The notes below the pieces were generated by a model. It ran no database searches. It worked only from the letters and a program-made list of their open reading frames with translations, and was not told where the DNA came from. 64,000 nucleotides of DNA from Chamaea fasciata (lineage: Eukaryota > Chordata > Aves > Passeriformes > Sylviidae), in assembly GCA_029207755.1 (NCBI GenBank), contig JARCOQ010000003.1, forward strand, positions 46,582,144 through 46,646,143, in the 5' to 3' direction. Below, one piece after another: positions 48,652 through 60,321 of the stretch (its first letter is position 1; every line of letters starts with the position of its first letter). Position numbers and translations under genes: made by a program.

Positions 48652-51038
48652 ACACATGCACACAGATACAGAGAATTATATAATATTTGAGTAGTTGAAT
48701 GAAACTCATTAAATGTGTGAAATGGTTTGAGTGGTATTTCAAAACACAGGTGGTACTTCAGGAAAACCTTCTGCTTTACTCTGTATTTCTTATTGGTTTT
48801 TTTCTCAAAAATCTCCCAGCTGCAAAAACCAAAACCTGTTTGCTGCCCACTTCCCATCAAAATTGTTTTAATGTTAATCTGGAAACCAACAGGGCTGAAG
48901 GGTGACACATTCACACCAATTGTCAAATTTAATATATATTGTGAAAAATCTCTTGGTTTTGTAACATTGACACATCAAATTTAATAGAAGCACTTTAGAA
49001 CTTGCTATTTATCAGTCAACAGCAAGGAGCTAAAGCATAAAAAAGGAACTGTCACAAGCTAACTTCAAAGGCTAAGATATATTTCTTGCAAGCTGTTTAG
49101 TACTTTTTAAGGGAGCAACAATAAGTAATTCTCCAATCAACCGTTTCTTCAGAGTGCCACTGAAATCAAAGTGACCAGTAGAAGCACATATAAGCACAAA
49201 TAGAAAGAAGATGAACCCCTAAAGAATGAATTGCTTTACTCAGCACATTCTGGAGAAGCAACTATAAAATTTCATACTGTGATTCATATATAGCCAAAAG
49301 TCACCATCATTGACCTATACAGCTTACAAACTCAGGAAGTGAGAACAGTCCTTCCTTAGGGGCACAAAATGTAAATCCAGAGAGGCCCAAGAAGAAAAGA
49401 ACAGCTACATCATTTCTCTGCTAAAAGGAAGGTTAACCTCTGTTTACAGGTTCAAGCTGAGCTTCTGAAAAAAGTATGTAGTGAGGGTTACTAAATACAT
49501 AGAAACCATATTTGCTCAGGCAGAACTCCAGCTGAAACTCCCGGTTGTGGGCATACTTGCTGCAAAGTCCATATTTTAGCTCCTCATGCATACTTAGGAT
49601 TTCTCATGACAAATTGCATATACTCCAATCCTAGCAGAGATTAAATTCTGAGATTAAATAAACAAATTCCGTCTTCTGATTTAGAGAAAAAAACACAAAC
49701 TTTGCTTTCAGCACTCATTTCACAACAGGCTGTGTACAAACACTCTATATTCACAACTATGTTAGTAACGTTAGACGAGGATTCTGTTGTTTCATACATA
49801 AATGAAAAGCTACATGTGGCCAGAATACTGTTTTCAGTATTTAGTTGAAATAACACATTTAAGTTTTTTTGAAACTTGCACTTTGTTGGTGAAGGCAGTG
49901 TGTGCACTAAACAGAATATGGGAAAGGGGACATGATCTTCAGTGTTGTGAAATCTTGTCACTTAGGTTCGCTAGGAAGCAGAGATGACCAAGGCTTTTCT
50001 GAACGATAAAAAGGTGCAACCTAAATGCGGAGAAGAGACTGAGGAAAAGGCAGAAAATAATGCACTGGCTACTAAGGCTGAGTGTAAACCTCCCTGTGCT
50101 ATGGAGAAAAATGCAGAAAAGTTAAAACAGAACATGAGTTTTAATTAGCAAGGCACATGATGAGCCACATTAAAAGGTTTGAAAGATGTGTGATAAGGTA
50201 AGCCAAAAAGAAACTCCTGTAAAAGACAGACATTACACCATGAGAAAGGTGTTCAAATAACAGCTAGCACAGATAAGTACAGAAGATTATTAAATGCCTC
50301 CCTCCAGAAGGAGGGAGACGGTGAGCATAAAAAGGTCTTTCTGCCCAGGGAATGACACAGAGGCATGAGGTCTCCGTTCCCATGCTCTGATCTGGGCAGG
50401 CACAAGCTGTCTCTGAACTGCCAGCCGTGATCCTGCCTGCCTGGTGCTCGGATGCGTTTAATGGGACTGGCTGAGAAGTACAGCTCATCCGCTCAGGCAC
50501 TGCAACGTGGCCAGAGCTGGCCTCCAGCCAGCCGGCTCCCAGAGGGAACAAAGTTCAATTCTGCCTTCAATCAGCTCTGAGAACATGCCCAAAATTAATT
50601 TGGACATGGAGATAAGGCTACAGGGCAAAGCACAGGGAAAAAAAAAATTCAGGGAGGGAAATGTTTTTATGAGGTCAGACAGTTCAGGTTAGAAGGCTGA
50701 TGAAATTCAGCACAGAAAGCTTAAGGATTTCTTGTGTTTTCACAGGGTAAACTGGGTTTATTTCCGAAAAAGCAAAAAAAGCCTCACCAAGCTAAAGGAT
50801 GACTTCTGGTTCCTCAGGACTGCGATTTATATGCATGTGTAAATATTATGATGAAATCCTTTCTCTTTCTCCTCTATCTCCAGTACTATATAACAACGAC
50901 TATTTAACTGGTGAGAGTTACCGAAAGTACTGAATCATCCTCACGATGTTTAAAGGGGTGCAAGTCACCCGAAGGGCAATTTATACATGGAAAAAATATT
51001 CATTCAAGTAACCTTTGAAACATGGACAGATATTTTAC

Positions 51039-51125
51039 AAAACAACAAAACAAAACAAAACAAAAAACCAAAACAAGCAAACAAACAAACAAAAAAAAAA
51101 AAAAAAAAACACAAAAAAACCCCCC
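51039..51125 (+). repeat. A-rich (AAAAC)/(AAAC) low-complexity block
   Basis: Units of AAAAC and AAAC lead into a run of 19 A and then C-runs. The open frames translated from it on both strands (Lys/Asn-rich or Phe/Cys/Val-rich) are composition artefacts. Confidence 0.95.
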
Positions 51126-54100
51126 ACCAACTTGCATAAAGCAGAAAAGCCTCATAAGATTACAGCAAAGGGAAGAAGTATATTTCCAGAAAATTAAAAA
51201 AGCTTTAATTTTCCCTTTTATAATGTTTCTACATCTACTCTCTTGACTGAACAGTTGTAATACACTATATGTTTCCAATCTTTGAAAGCTAAAGGTTATT
51301 AATACTTTGATTTTTCAAAAACACATTAGTCACTGACAATGTAATACCCCTATTAGAGGAGAAATAAACATTAGATGCTATGTATTTTGACCAAGGCAAA
51401 ATTTTGACCTGTGTTACTTTCTCACCAGCAAAACTTATGGTATCACCCCAAGATACGGGCTCTAATGCAGCTACAGCTGCTGATAAAGTTGTATTCGAAG
51501 AGCAGGCATCTGTTATTCATTTTCAAAGGAGGAAAAGGCATTGATGTGCACAGAGATAAGGAAAACTCTCCTAAAAACAGGCAAGAAAATAGGGATAAGG
51601 GACAGATTAAGATTTAAACAGAAAGAATGCCCAGAACATCAAGAAAAAAAAAATAAATCTTTGAAAACCCTAGACACTGCAAATAAAGCTCAATATAAAA
51701 ATCAGTTTCTGATTAATGGACTTCTGCAATGCTGTGTTTGTATAGACAAAAAGCACCAACAAGAAACATGCATGTAAAATCACTGATGTTATTTCAAAGG
51801 AATATTCCACATTTTCTTGTCTAATACCTTAGTTTTAACAGTCATAAAATTCTGGTCTTAATCTGAAGTCTACCTTGTTCCCTATTACAGACATCAAATA
51901 ATCACACATGTGACTATAATGCATGTGGTGAGTTTACATTTCCATTTCTGTTTCAAAAGTCTCCACACAATTTCATGCTCCAGATATTTAACAATCTCTG
52001 AGAAGAATTTGCTAGAGAGGTTATCCATGAAGACTACGGGAGAACGACTTGCCTTATTCAACACAGAAGGACTAGGAAATAAGAAGAGTCTGATAAGAAG
52101 ATCCCTGGTGTCATGGAATGAGGTCAGGAATGAGAATAGGAGGTGTGTGCAAAGGAGAAAGCTGCCTGTTCTCATCTGATCTACTAAAATATCCCACAGA
52201 AATGCAGGGAGGGCCTGCTCACGTAAATTACCTTCTAAATAGCTGGACTATGCAAACAAAGCTTGGTTCAACTAGTTGTTACGAATCACATATCCGAATA
52301 CACTGTAGAAGAATTATAGCATCCCTTGCAATGTCATATATTCCTATAGCACAAATATTACACAATCTATGTGCCTGGCTTCATGATCAAGAAGCTCATA
52401 AGTGAAGATTTCACCCATGGCAGCTATGGATGTGGTATAACATGTACCACAACACCACCATTTTCGAAGAGAAGATTAGGAAATACTGATGTAGTTTGGT
52501 TATCTTTCATAAGCGCAGAAAACCTGAAGGAATTATCATACTCAAGAATTTTACTTTTCCTCAGAAGGAAATATGAAGCAGTTCATCATGAAGAAGTATT
52601 AAAGAGGGAACGTTTGTCGTTGTGCCATGACATCCCACTTACAGCTGAAGGAAGGTGGGTGGTAGAGTGGTTATGGGAAAGTCAAGGACTGTTTATCAGC
52701 CCAGGCAGAAATAACGCTGCCAGTTTTTATCAGTATGCTTTTGAGGCACTTTGTTTAATTGTAGGTGTAATTTGAATTAGCAGCCAGAACAAGTCAGGAG
52801 GTATAGAAATAAGGCTAACCTAGCACTGCAGATGTGACTGCAGATATTTTTAAGCCTCCAGAACAAAACAGTTACAAGGACCTTTATGCTCTTTAACCAG
52901 AAAACTGGGCACACACAAACACATGCTGGTTCTTTTGTGTTATACACCAATATCATTAGGTAAACCTAACCACATAAATCCCTAATCCTCCTTTAATAAA
53001 GTAAAATCCCGTAATATAGCACATATTCCACAAAAAACAAACTAGCAGCAGTGGCTGCTATGCATTGTAAGAAATCCGGTGAAAAAGTAAATAGATCTGC
53101 TTTGACTTTATCTCAAAATTAATCAATAACAATATCTGGGCTAATGAAACAGCCACTTGTAAAAAGCAGTGTTTCCCATCAGCTTTTATAAAACATGATT
53201 AATTTCTATGCATTAAACTGCATAAGCAAGGAGGGAAATCACTGAGCATCTTTCAGCTACCCCTTGTTGATACTAATAAAAAAAGTTTTTCTCTCTGAAG
53301 CTGCTCCATTCTACTTCACAAATTTTTTTTTGAATCCAATTACTTGGAGGGGGGAGGAGGATTCAAATCACTTATAAACCTTTGCATATTACTGCTATTC
53401 TTCTCTCAGGCACCAGGGAGTTTTTATAAACTGCAGGAATCAAGCCTTTGCTGAAAAGTAGTTTTGCACAATCTCAAATCATTTGCATGATGGATGGCAG
53501 ATTTCACTGGCATTCCATTTTACATTCGTTGCACTTGACAAAAATGATTTCTTGGTAAACTAAATGGGTAAGACTGCTAGTCTAGCACTGTCATGCCCAT
53601 ACAAGAAACAATCAGTGCTTCATGGTTGGCTCAGAATAATTAAAATAGAACTTGAGGAATTTGGAAACAACATTTTGGCTCTGTGACTCCTCTTTTCTAA
53701 CCAAAAAGAGGATGAGTGTGGAAAGCTGTGTGGGGCAAAGTGTGTGTGAGTAAGGAGTTAAAAAAATTGAAATTGGCACTGATGGGGAAGTCAGAAAGAA
53801 ATGGATTTAAAATCTTTTTCCCTCAGAAACCTTAACAGAACTTGTCTATGCCAAGCCTGACCTGAAAAAACAATGAATTAGTTATCACACCTGCAATTGC
53901 CAAAGAAAATCTGCCAAATGCTGCATAAGATAACTTGCTTATTTTTCATTTGTAAAATCTGGCTTTAAATAAAATCCTTCCCTCAAGGCACAGCAGATGA
54001 TCCAGAAAGGCTCCAGGGAGTGGCTGAAGAGCTGTGATGTTCAGCCACAGACTCAGCACTCAGAACGGCCAGAGGTGGGTCCAGAACGAGCCAAGATGAA

Positions 54101-54184
54101 GCTAGCTCAGTAAGGATGACTCAAGGAGATGAGTAAAGCAATGTAATTCCACCTGAGACATGAGGTATCCACAACACCTCGCAC

Positions 54185-54325
54185 TCTAAACTATTTTGCA
54201 AAAAAGATATTTCAAGATCCTCACAGTGATTGCTACATAATTTTATCCCCAATTTAGGCATGGGAAAACAAGGCCAGGGCAGTTAAAAGCATTTGTCAAG
54301 AAAGTGTTCCCAGTGGCAGAACAGA
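54185..54325 (-). mobile_element. MIR-like ancient SINE relic
   Basis: The + strand reads AAGATCCTCACAGTGATTGC, TTTTATCCCCAATTTAGGC, ATGGGAAAACAAGGCCAGGG, CAGTTAAAAGCATTTGTCAAG and CCAGTGGCAGAAC. This follows the reverse complement of the MIR core and left part in order (CCTCACA, ATCCCCATTTTACAGATGAGGAAAC, AGGTTAAGTAACTTG, AGTGGCAGAGC). It is strongly diverged, as expected of a copy older than the bird-mammal split. Boundaries are approximate and it needs a profile search to be certain. Confidence 0.6.
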
Positions 54326-57300
54326 AGACATCAAACTCCACACCTTCATCTGTCCAAGGTCCATGAATTTTGCTGCTATCTTCACCAGACTCATGCTTTC
54401 ACAAGAAACTGTTCCTGTTTTCACACTTTTTCTCAGATATCTGAGCCTTTCATCTTAAAAGTCACAAAACAACAGCAAAACCTAACCCTCACCTCAGAAA
54501 ATTAATTTATGTTAAATCATTAATTAATCTCATTTAAAAATGGGAGTGTGACTATCACTAGTCTCAGATATCCTAGGAGTTTGTTTACAGCCAAAAGATA
54601 TTGGGAAACATTATTTTTCTCCTTATTAACATCAGGAGACACTATGTATTTAGGGCTTGTAGAGGAAATAAGTATATTTTTGTGCAGGATGATATTACAG
54701 TAGCTTACCAGCTGAGACGGCAAGTCAGGCATTCCTCACCAAGATAGACATATTATCATTTGTGTGGACATAAATGAAATGTCTCCACGAGTAATCCCTG
54801 GCCCAGGGGAGTATGCTTTTTAAGATACAGCTTGCTTTTTTTATTTGAGCCCCCCATATTTATTTGTTCTCAGGTAGAGGAAGATGGTGAACAACTATTC
54901 AGCTCCTTTTTTTGTCACAGGTTTAAATTACCAGGAAAAGACCACGCAGCTGTTTCTGCTTTTTCTTATTGAGACTAATAAAAAAATTCCTCTCTTAATA
55001 AGGCAATTAAATTGATATCACAGACACTAACCTAATTAACACCTGAGTAGGTCACTGAATGAGCCAGAAGTTTTTTGTTTGCTTTTTTTTTAGTTCACAT
55101 TATTTAAAAAAGCAGATGTAACTACACTCTTGCCTCCTGATGGCAAGAGTAATAACTGAAAAATATAAATTTTGCCCATAAAAGGGCATTTGTCCAAATG
55201 AAGCACAACCTCCACTGCTTTTAGCTATTTCTATAGAACAGAAGGTGGTTAAAACAAGCTAGAGATAATTTTACTGTCAGGAGGAGATGTGTCACCCTTT
55301 GGAAAACAAATCACCAAGCACATGGAGAACACTACTATAGCTAGCCTTGGTTTTGCAGGTTAGGTCTTTGTATTGCATAGATTTCTCCGCATGTGTGGCA
55401 TCCGAACTTTTCAGTGCTGGCAGGTGCATGGTTTTCTCTTTCTATCAAAATACCCAGAAATTTGTGAATCCTGTCCAGTACTAAGAGGGTACTATTTGCA
55501 AAGAACCTGAACATCTATTCTAGTGCAAAATTCACACATTTGCAGTCAAACTTTCCTCCCAGTTGAATATGTTCTCTTCATCTTCTAATTTAACAGTACA
55601 GGAACAGATTTTATACTAGCCTTATTTTGGTGGGGAACATGGAGATGTAATCACACAAAATTTGCTGTTATAACTCCAGTTAACAGCATGTCACCACTTT
55701 TTCTCATCCTATGCATTAACAGCTAAAGTTGCATCGTCACAACAACAAAGTCACATTGTTGGCATAGGAATAGCAATGCAAAAAGTACCACAGACAAGCA
55801 AACAAGCCAAACACTGAAGATACAGACTGAGCAACATTCGATTAAAGTGTCTTATTTCATATGCATTTGTCAAATAGGTGCCAAATTCTTAACTTACGTA
55901 AATAAACTGAGAAGCTTTTACAATCTAGCCCTCACTGAAGGTTTGTGTCCAAACATGTAGGCTATGGAGCTTTCTGAGGAAAGCTCACAGCAGGCTAGCT
56001 GCAGTACTCTCAGTGGTCCACGGTGCAGCAAATTCTAGTCTGTACTTTCCTTCAGTTAATCAGGCCAGCACAGGTGCTGATTTCTTGTGCTAGAGATGGA
56101 GGCAGGCCAGCAGCTCTGCAGAAATCAATGACTCGCACTCCTGCAAGTAAGTATTATTCTCTGCAAAATTAAGTCCTTGTATATTTTTCTTCCTTCTGGA
56201 CACTGCTTATTCAGACACCAAGCCAAGAACTGGAGCCTCAATCACTCCATGACTCCTTTCCACTTACCTCATAGTCACATCAGCAAGCCCCTTCAACCAT
56301 GTGCCATCACTCTTCTTTATACTGAGCACTGAGGAGAAGGAAGCCTCATGAGCTTTAAAAACCCCTTTTCCTTCAAATACTCTCTCCAGGATCAAAGGTA
56401 ACTGTGCATCTAGGGGAGGAGGCTTGGAATGCTTGCTCTTAGTATTACCCATGTACACATCTAACTTTCTGTTCTGCTGAAGAACAACTTTATTGCAGTC
56501 TGACTCACAAGATCTAAATATGAAAATAGGATAATATTGTTGGCATGTATGCAATAATAATTCTCTTCCTTGCCAGACTGTGCTGTGCATATTTAATTAT
56601 ATTCATGCGACGATTTTGATTTATACAATTACGAGCCTTTCTCTTCCCTTACATGGGTCTTTAGGACTTAAGACAAAATATTGGTGAAAGTATTGTACAG
56701 AGATTATTATAATACAATATTTGAAGCCATGAATGGCCTCCAATCTCTAGTTTTCTTCTGCATTTGAAAGATCACAATTTCAGTAGTATTTTATTCTTGA
56801 TGGCTTCTTATTTAAACAATCTTTAAGACAAAGTTTAGACCTATATATCTTGAAGACAATAGATTTCGTCTATTCTTTGTTTGTTCTACCAGATGTTATT
56901 TTACTGAGTATTTAATACAGTTAGAAGTAACAGAGAAGGATTTACAAACTCAGTTTCACAGTGATAATCATCATATCATTTCAAAGCAATAAATATCTAA
57001 AAAGAGCTTGGAGCAGCTGTTGGTGATACTTACCAGGAATACTACCTTATAGAAAGAGCATTGTCAAAAGTGGCACATGACAAGCAAAGTGAATTCTTTC
57101 CATTGAATCCATAATCTGGTACTTTGCAGTCACATTTGTTTCAAGTCATTAGCAATATAGTTCTGCAAAATTCTAGCCCACTAGTCATTATTAGAAAAAC
57201 AACACTTCTGCTCCCAGGACTTTAGTTTGAAATTTAATATGATAAAATACAACTATGTAGGTTTCTGAATAATATATGTGCAAGTGTAGGTGGTGACATA

Positions 57301-57887
57301 TGTACATATTTATGCTTCCAGCTTGTTCTGAACCATCTGCAAGTTTGTTGCATGCAACAGGACTGACAGATCAATGTAAAAATGTCTCCGTAGTTGCAAG
57401 AAGAATACACACTACTCCAATACTACTGAGTTACCAGTAAGAAAATTCTCACAAAAGAAGAAAATAAAATATTACCCTCCACTATTTATCAGATTTCTGC
57501 TACAGACTTAATATTTAAAAGATCTGCCCCTTTACAAATTCAGACTATACTAGGAATAAGAGGCAATAACATCATTTAATTCACTATATTTCAAAAATAC
57601 TACATTAATTTATTTCATGAGAGATAGTTCCAAGCTCAGCATTATCACACTTTTATTCCAGATATCAAAATAGTCATTATCGTCTCAACACTTTGCTGAA
57701 AATTTATAAATAAAATTCTTTTTTATAAAGGATTCTACAAACAAAAACCATTTTTTATTTTTAGGAGAATTTCTACTCTTTATCAGGTTATGTAAGAAAC
57801 AAAGTAGGATTAAATTTGCTATGAACTTTTTTGTAAGGCCTTTGAGGTTCCATTTGTGCAAGTCAAGAACATATTGAAAATACTTAC

Positions 57888-57994
57888 TTGGAATCGATAA
57901 AAGGTGCCATCATCCTTCAGTGTTAGAACATGGTCTGAGATTGGAAAGAAATAGCCATGTGCTGCCATCAGAGTTCCCAAATGCAGAGCTTCAA
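57888..57994 (-). CDS. RGS7: RGS7 exon: C-terminal half of DEP domain
   Basis: This 107-base exon encodes [19 protein letters not shown] and the following residues through FYRFQ, about human residues 76-111. It is the second half of the DEP (Dishevelled/Egl-10/Pleckstrin) domain. In R7-family proteins this module, together with DHEX, binds R7BP and the orphan receptors GPR158/GPR179 and so brings the protein to membranes. The acceptor is GAAATAG before TTGAAGC; the donor is GTAAGT straight after the Gln codon. The exon begins with the last two bases of a Val codon, so the missing upstream exon must end in a lone G, and it ends in phase 0. The preceding exon carrying the first half of DEP was not found to the right in this window. 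Confidence 0.96.
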
Positions 57995-58469
57995 CTATTT
58001 CAAGAAAAGAAGAAAGATAAGCTGAAAAAGTTAAATAACTTCTTTTCAGCAAGCTAGTTTTGCTGTTAAGACTCATCTGATATCCTGCAGATAACCACCT
58101 TGTTCTCAAAGTCCTACCATCATGAAAGAGCTGTCTTTTCCTATGCAATATAATGATGCAATCAAAAAAACCACTGCACTCTCCTTAACAAATAGCTTTT
58201 ATATGTCGCACTTGCAGCTGCAGTTCCACTACTTATATAGACATTAAAAGGTGGCCTCAATGTTCACTCACTTGTTCTGAAGCTGAAAACAGCTATCACT
58301 TTTACCTTGATGGTGCAGCCTGCTTTTCTTCTTCAGAACAATTTCTGATTACATGTTAAAATAGTTGATTCCAATTACGTGATATATTTCTCAGTAGCTT
58401 TATCAGAGCTACTGCAAAGGTTAGAGATTTCCTCAAAAGTTTATTACTGGAAAAATAGCAAAGGATTCC

Positions 58470-58830
58470 AGGTTCCTAGAACAGTTGAGGTAGGAAGGTA
58501 CTTGTGAAGGTCATCTTGTCCAGCTCCCTCACTCAAGCAGAGAAACCTTAAGCTACTTGCCGAGGACCTTGTCCAAGTGTTTTTTGAATAACTCAAAAGG
58601 AGTGAGACACCACAACCCCTCTGGATAATGCCCAGATCCATATTCACCCTCTATGAAGTGCTCATTTGTTCCTATTGCCTATAATTTGGCTTTCAGCAGT
58701 GGCAAGCAAGGATTTGTCTTGTCCTCACTAATAGAAACACCACTGCAGTACTTGACCAGCAGTGAAGAATCATCATGCAGAAAGAAATTCAAGTCCTGAC
58801 ATGTGTTCTTGCTGACAAACACAGGAGAAG
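58470..58830 (-). mobile_element. CR1 LINE fragment, minus orientation
   Basis: The + strand shows the reverse-complement CR1 tail: GAGGTAGGAAGGTACTTGTG, AAGGTCATCTTGTCCAGCTC, then CAGAGAAACCTTAAGC, GACCTTGTCCAAGTG and CTCTGGATAATGCCCAGATC. Similarity fades after about 58830 and the exact end is uncertain. The open frame at 58444-58647 on the minus strand belongs to this element. It is sense with RGS7. Confidence 0.8.
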
Positions 58831-59794
58831 ATATTCACTTATTTTTCACCCATTTTTATTTTCAGTGTGAGAAGGCTTATTTATTTACCCATACTTCATC
58901 AGCATCCCAAAAAATTCCCTCCTTCAGCCTTTGCTCACCTGAAGACATTGACTCACATAGGAGATACGGGAGAAGAAGTGGGACATGTTTAGGCTAACCC
59001 AAAGCCAGCAAGCATGTGAAAGGAACAGGAAAGGGGATCTGGAGGGTACTTAACTGAGAGCACATAACCCTACAGGGTTTATTTGATATCAAATATTTAT
59101 TGCCATCCCTGTGTTTAGCAAACTGGTTCTTGTCCCTCCAGCCAGAGCTATTACCTAAAATGCAACACACCCTCTCTGGCAGTGAGCTGTCCAGCCTGAT
59201 GTAGAACTCTGCAATGCTGTTTAGACTTTTCCCAGCTGCAAGCCTACAAGAAATCTCTCTAACAGAAGGGAGTTGCTTTGTTCCTTGTGCCTATGACATC
59301 TGAAAATCCCCATCTGAACTTTGTCCTAATTATAAAAAGTTTATATATTGTTGTTATTCATTCATTTCAAGCTGCTAAATACTATTATCCCTTGAATCAG
59401 AAATTTTGAGTCAATGCTTTTGAGTGTGTCAGTCACTGAGGGTTTTTTTTACTGTTTCAATTTATCTACCTCTTAATTTTATTAAGCTTTTCTTTGTTCT
59501 TCCCATTGCAACTTATTGCCAATTCAAAAAAAAATATTTTTGCATGTGTTATGATTCTTGGTGGAATGAGAGAAAAACAAGGAAGAAATGTGCTGACTTT
59601 TCTAGAGAAAGGCTTTCTCAGACAAGGGTGACAACGCTTGCCAGGGAGCTCTGACACAGATGGGAGTGCACTCTCTTTTGATTTAGCATACACTAAATAG
59701 ACTCCAATTTTCATGTGCTTTGTGGATTCTGAATCATAATGTTTTTCAAGATCACAAGGAGCTCATATTATTTCTTTTTACCCAGTAATTTTTA

Positions 59795-60321
59795 GAGCAT
59801 ATCTGGACTACTATGTCCAGTTATGATTAACATGTCCATTGCAGTACAAAAACGACACCAATAAACTTTGAGTGAGTCAAGTGGGAGTCCACCAAGATCA
59901 CTAGGGCTGGAAAATGCTCCCTATAACGAGAGGCTGGAGGAGCTGGGCTTGGTCAGACTGAAAAAAGGAAGGTTTTGGAGATGTCTAGAAGTACTTACCA
60001 ATACCTGAAAAGAGATTTCAAAATGAGGGACCCGGGATCTTTATGGAATTTCAGGGCAATAAAGTAAATAAATGAAGAAATAAATAAAATAGAAAATGGT
60101 AATAAACCAAATCAGGTATAGTTCTGACTTTCAGCCAAGCAGCAGGAGATGGTGCCCAGACACACTGTGTAATCTGCATCCTCAGAGGCTTTCAAGACCT
60201 GACCAGATAAAGTTCAGGGCAACATGTTTGACTTTACAGCTTACACTGACTTGAGCAAGGAGTTGGACTAGAGTCCTCCTGAGGTCCTTCTCATCTTGAA
60301 TTATATTACAGCTCTGTGACT
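59795..60321 (+). mobile_element. CR1 LINE fragment, 3' region, degraded
   Basis: The left part reads ATCTGGACTACTATGTCCAG and then GAGAGGCTGGAGGAGCTGGG CTTGGTCAGACTG, as in the CR1 3' coding end. The right part reads TGAGCAAGGAGTTGGACTAG, then TCCTGAGGTCCTTCTC and AGCTCTGTGACTCT, the CR1 tail. Between them, around 60020-60120, the sequence is AT-rich and does not fit well, suggesting divergence or a small insertion. Plus orientation, antisense to RGS7. Confidence 0.85.

Larger units (their letters stand above)
47817..57887 (-). other. RGS7 large intron (about 10 kb)
   Basis: This intron lies between the DEP exon and the 52-base DHEX exon, in phase 0. It contains a short CR1 3' end (48576-48632) next to a TA run, an A/C low-complexity block (51039-51125), a MIR-like relic (54185-54325), a locally GC-rich patch (about 50280-50560) and an open frame with good flanking splice signals (56268-56513) discussed under findings. 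A 134-codon open frame at 52371-52775 (plus) is judged to be chance. Confidence 0.75.
1..57994 (-). other. RGS7: RGS7 gene, partial (both ends outside window)
   Basis: This is the minus-strand transcription unit of regulator of G-protein signalling 7, an R7-family GTPase-activating protein that works with Gbeta5 at neuronal membranes. Thirteen consecutive coding exons are readable. All have AG acceptors and GT donors and the phases join without a frameshift or internal stop, giving about 396 codons equivalent to human residues 76-471 (human numbering from memory). RGS7 rather than its paralogue RGS6 is indicated by the segment KKRPIREVP in the RGS domain and by the linker NTTEVDIKKSSRMRNPHKTR. 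The right boundary given is the first exon seen; the transcript extends further right, because the initiator ATG and first half of DEP are missing. The left boundary is the window edge, since no terminal exon was recognised. No promoter or CpG island belonging to it is visible. Confidence 0.95.

Noticed and set aside
51000..51278. Phe/Val/Cys-rich minus-strand open frame resembling a membrane protein
   Set aside because: It is driven by the (AAAAC)n/poly-A block read on the opposite strand.
52371..52775. 134-codon plus-strand open frame, the longest in the window
   Set aside because: The translation shows no domain, signal or family resemblance, it lies antisense in an RGS7 intron, and no flanking splice or promoter signal stands out. 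A frame of this length is expected by chance in 64 kb read in six frames.
56264..56452. Possible retroviral matrix (gag) remnant based on an MGNTKSK start
   Set aside because: A Gly-2 start with basic residues is too little evidence. No LTR, primer-binding site, capsid or polymerase sequence is visible nearby. It is kept only as part of the candidate-exon finding.
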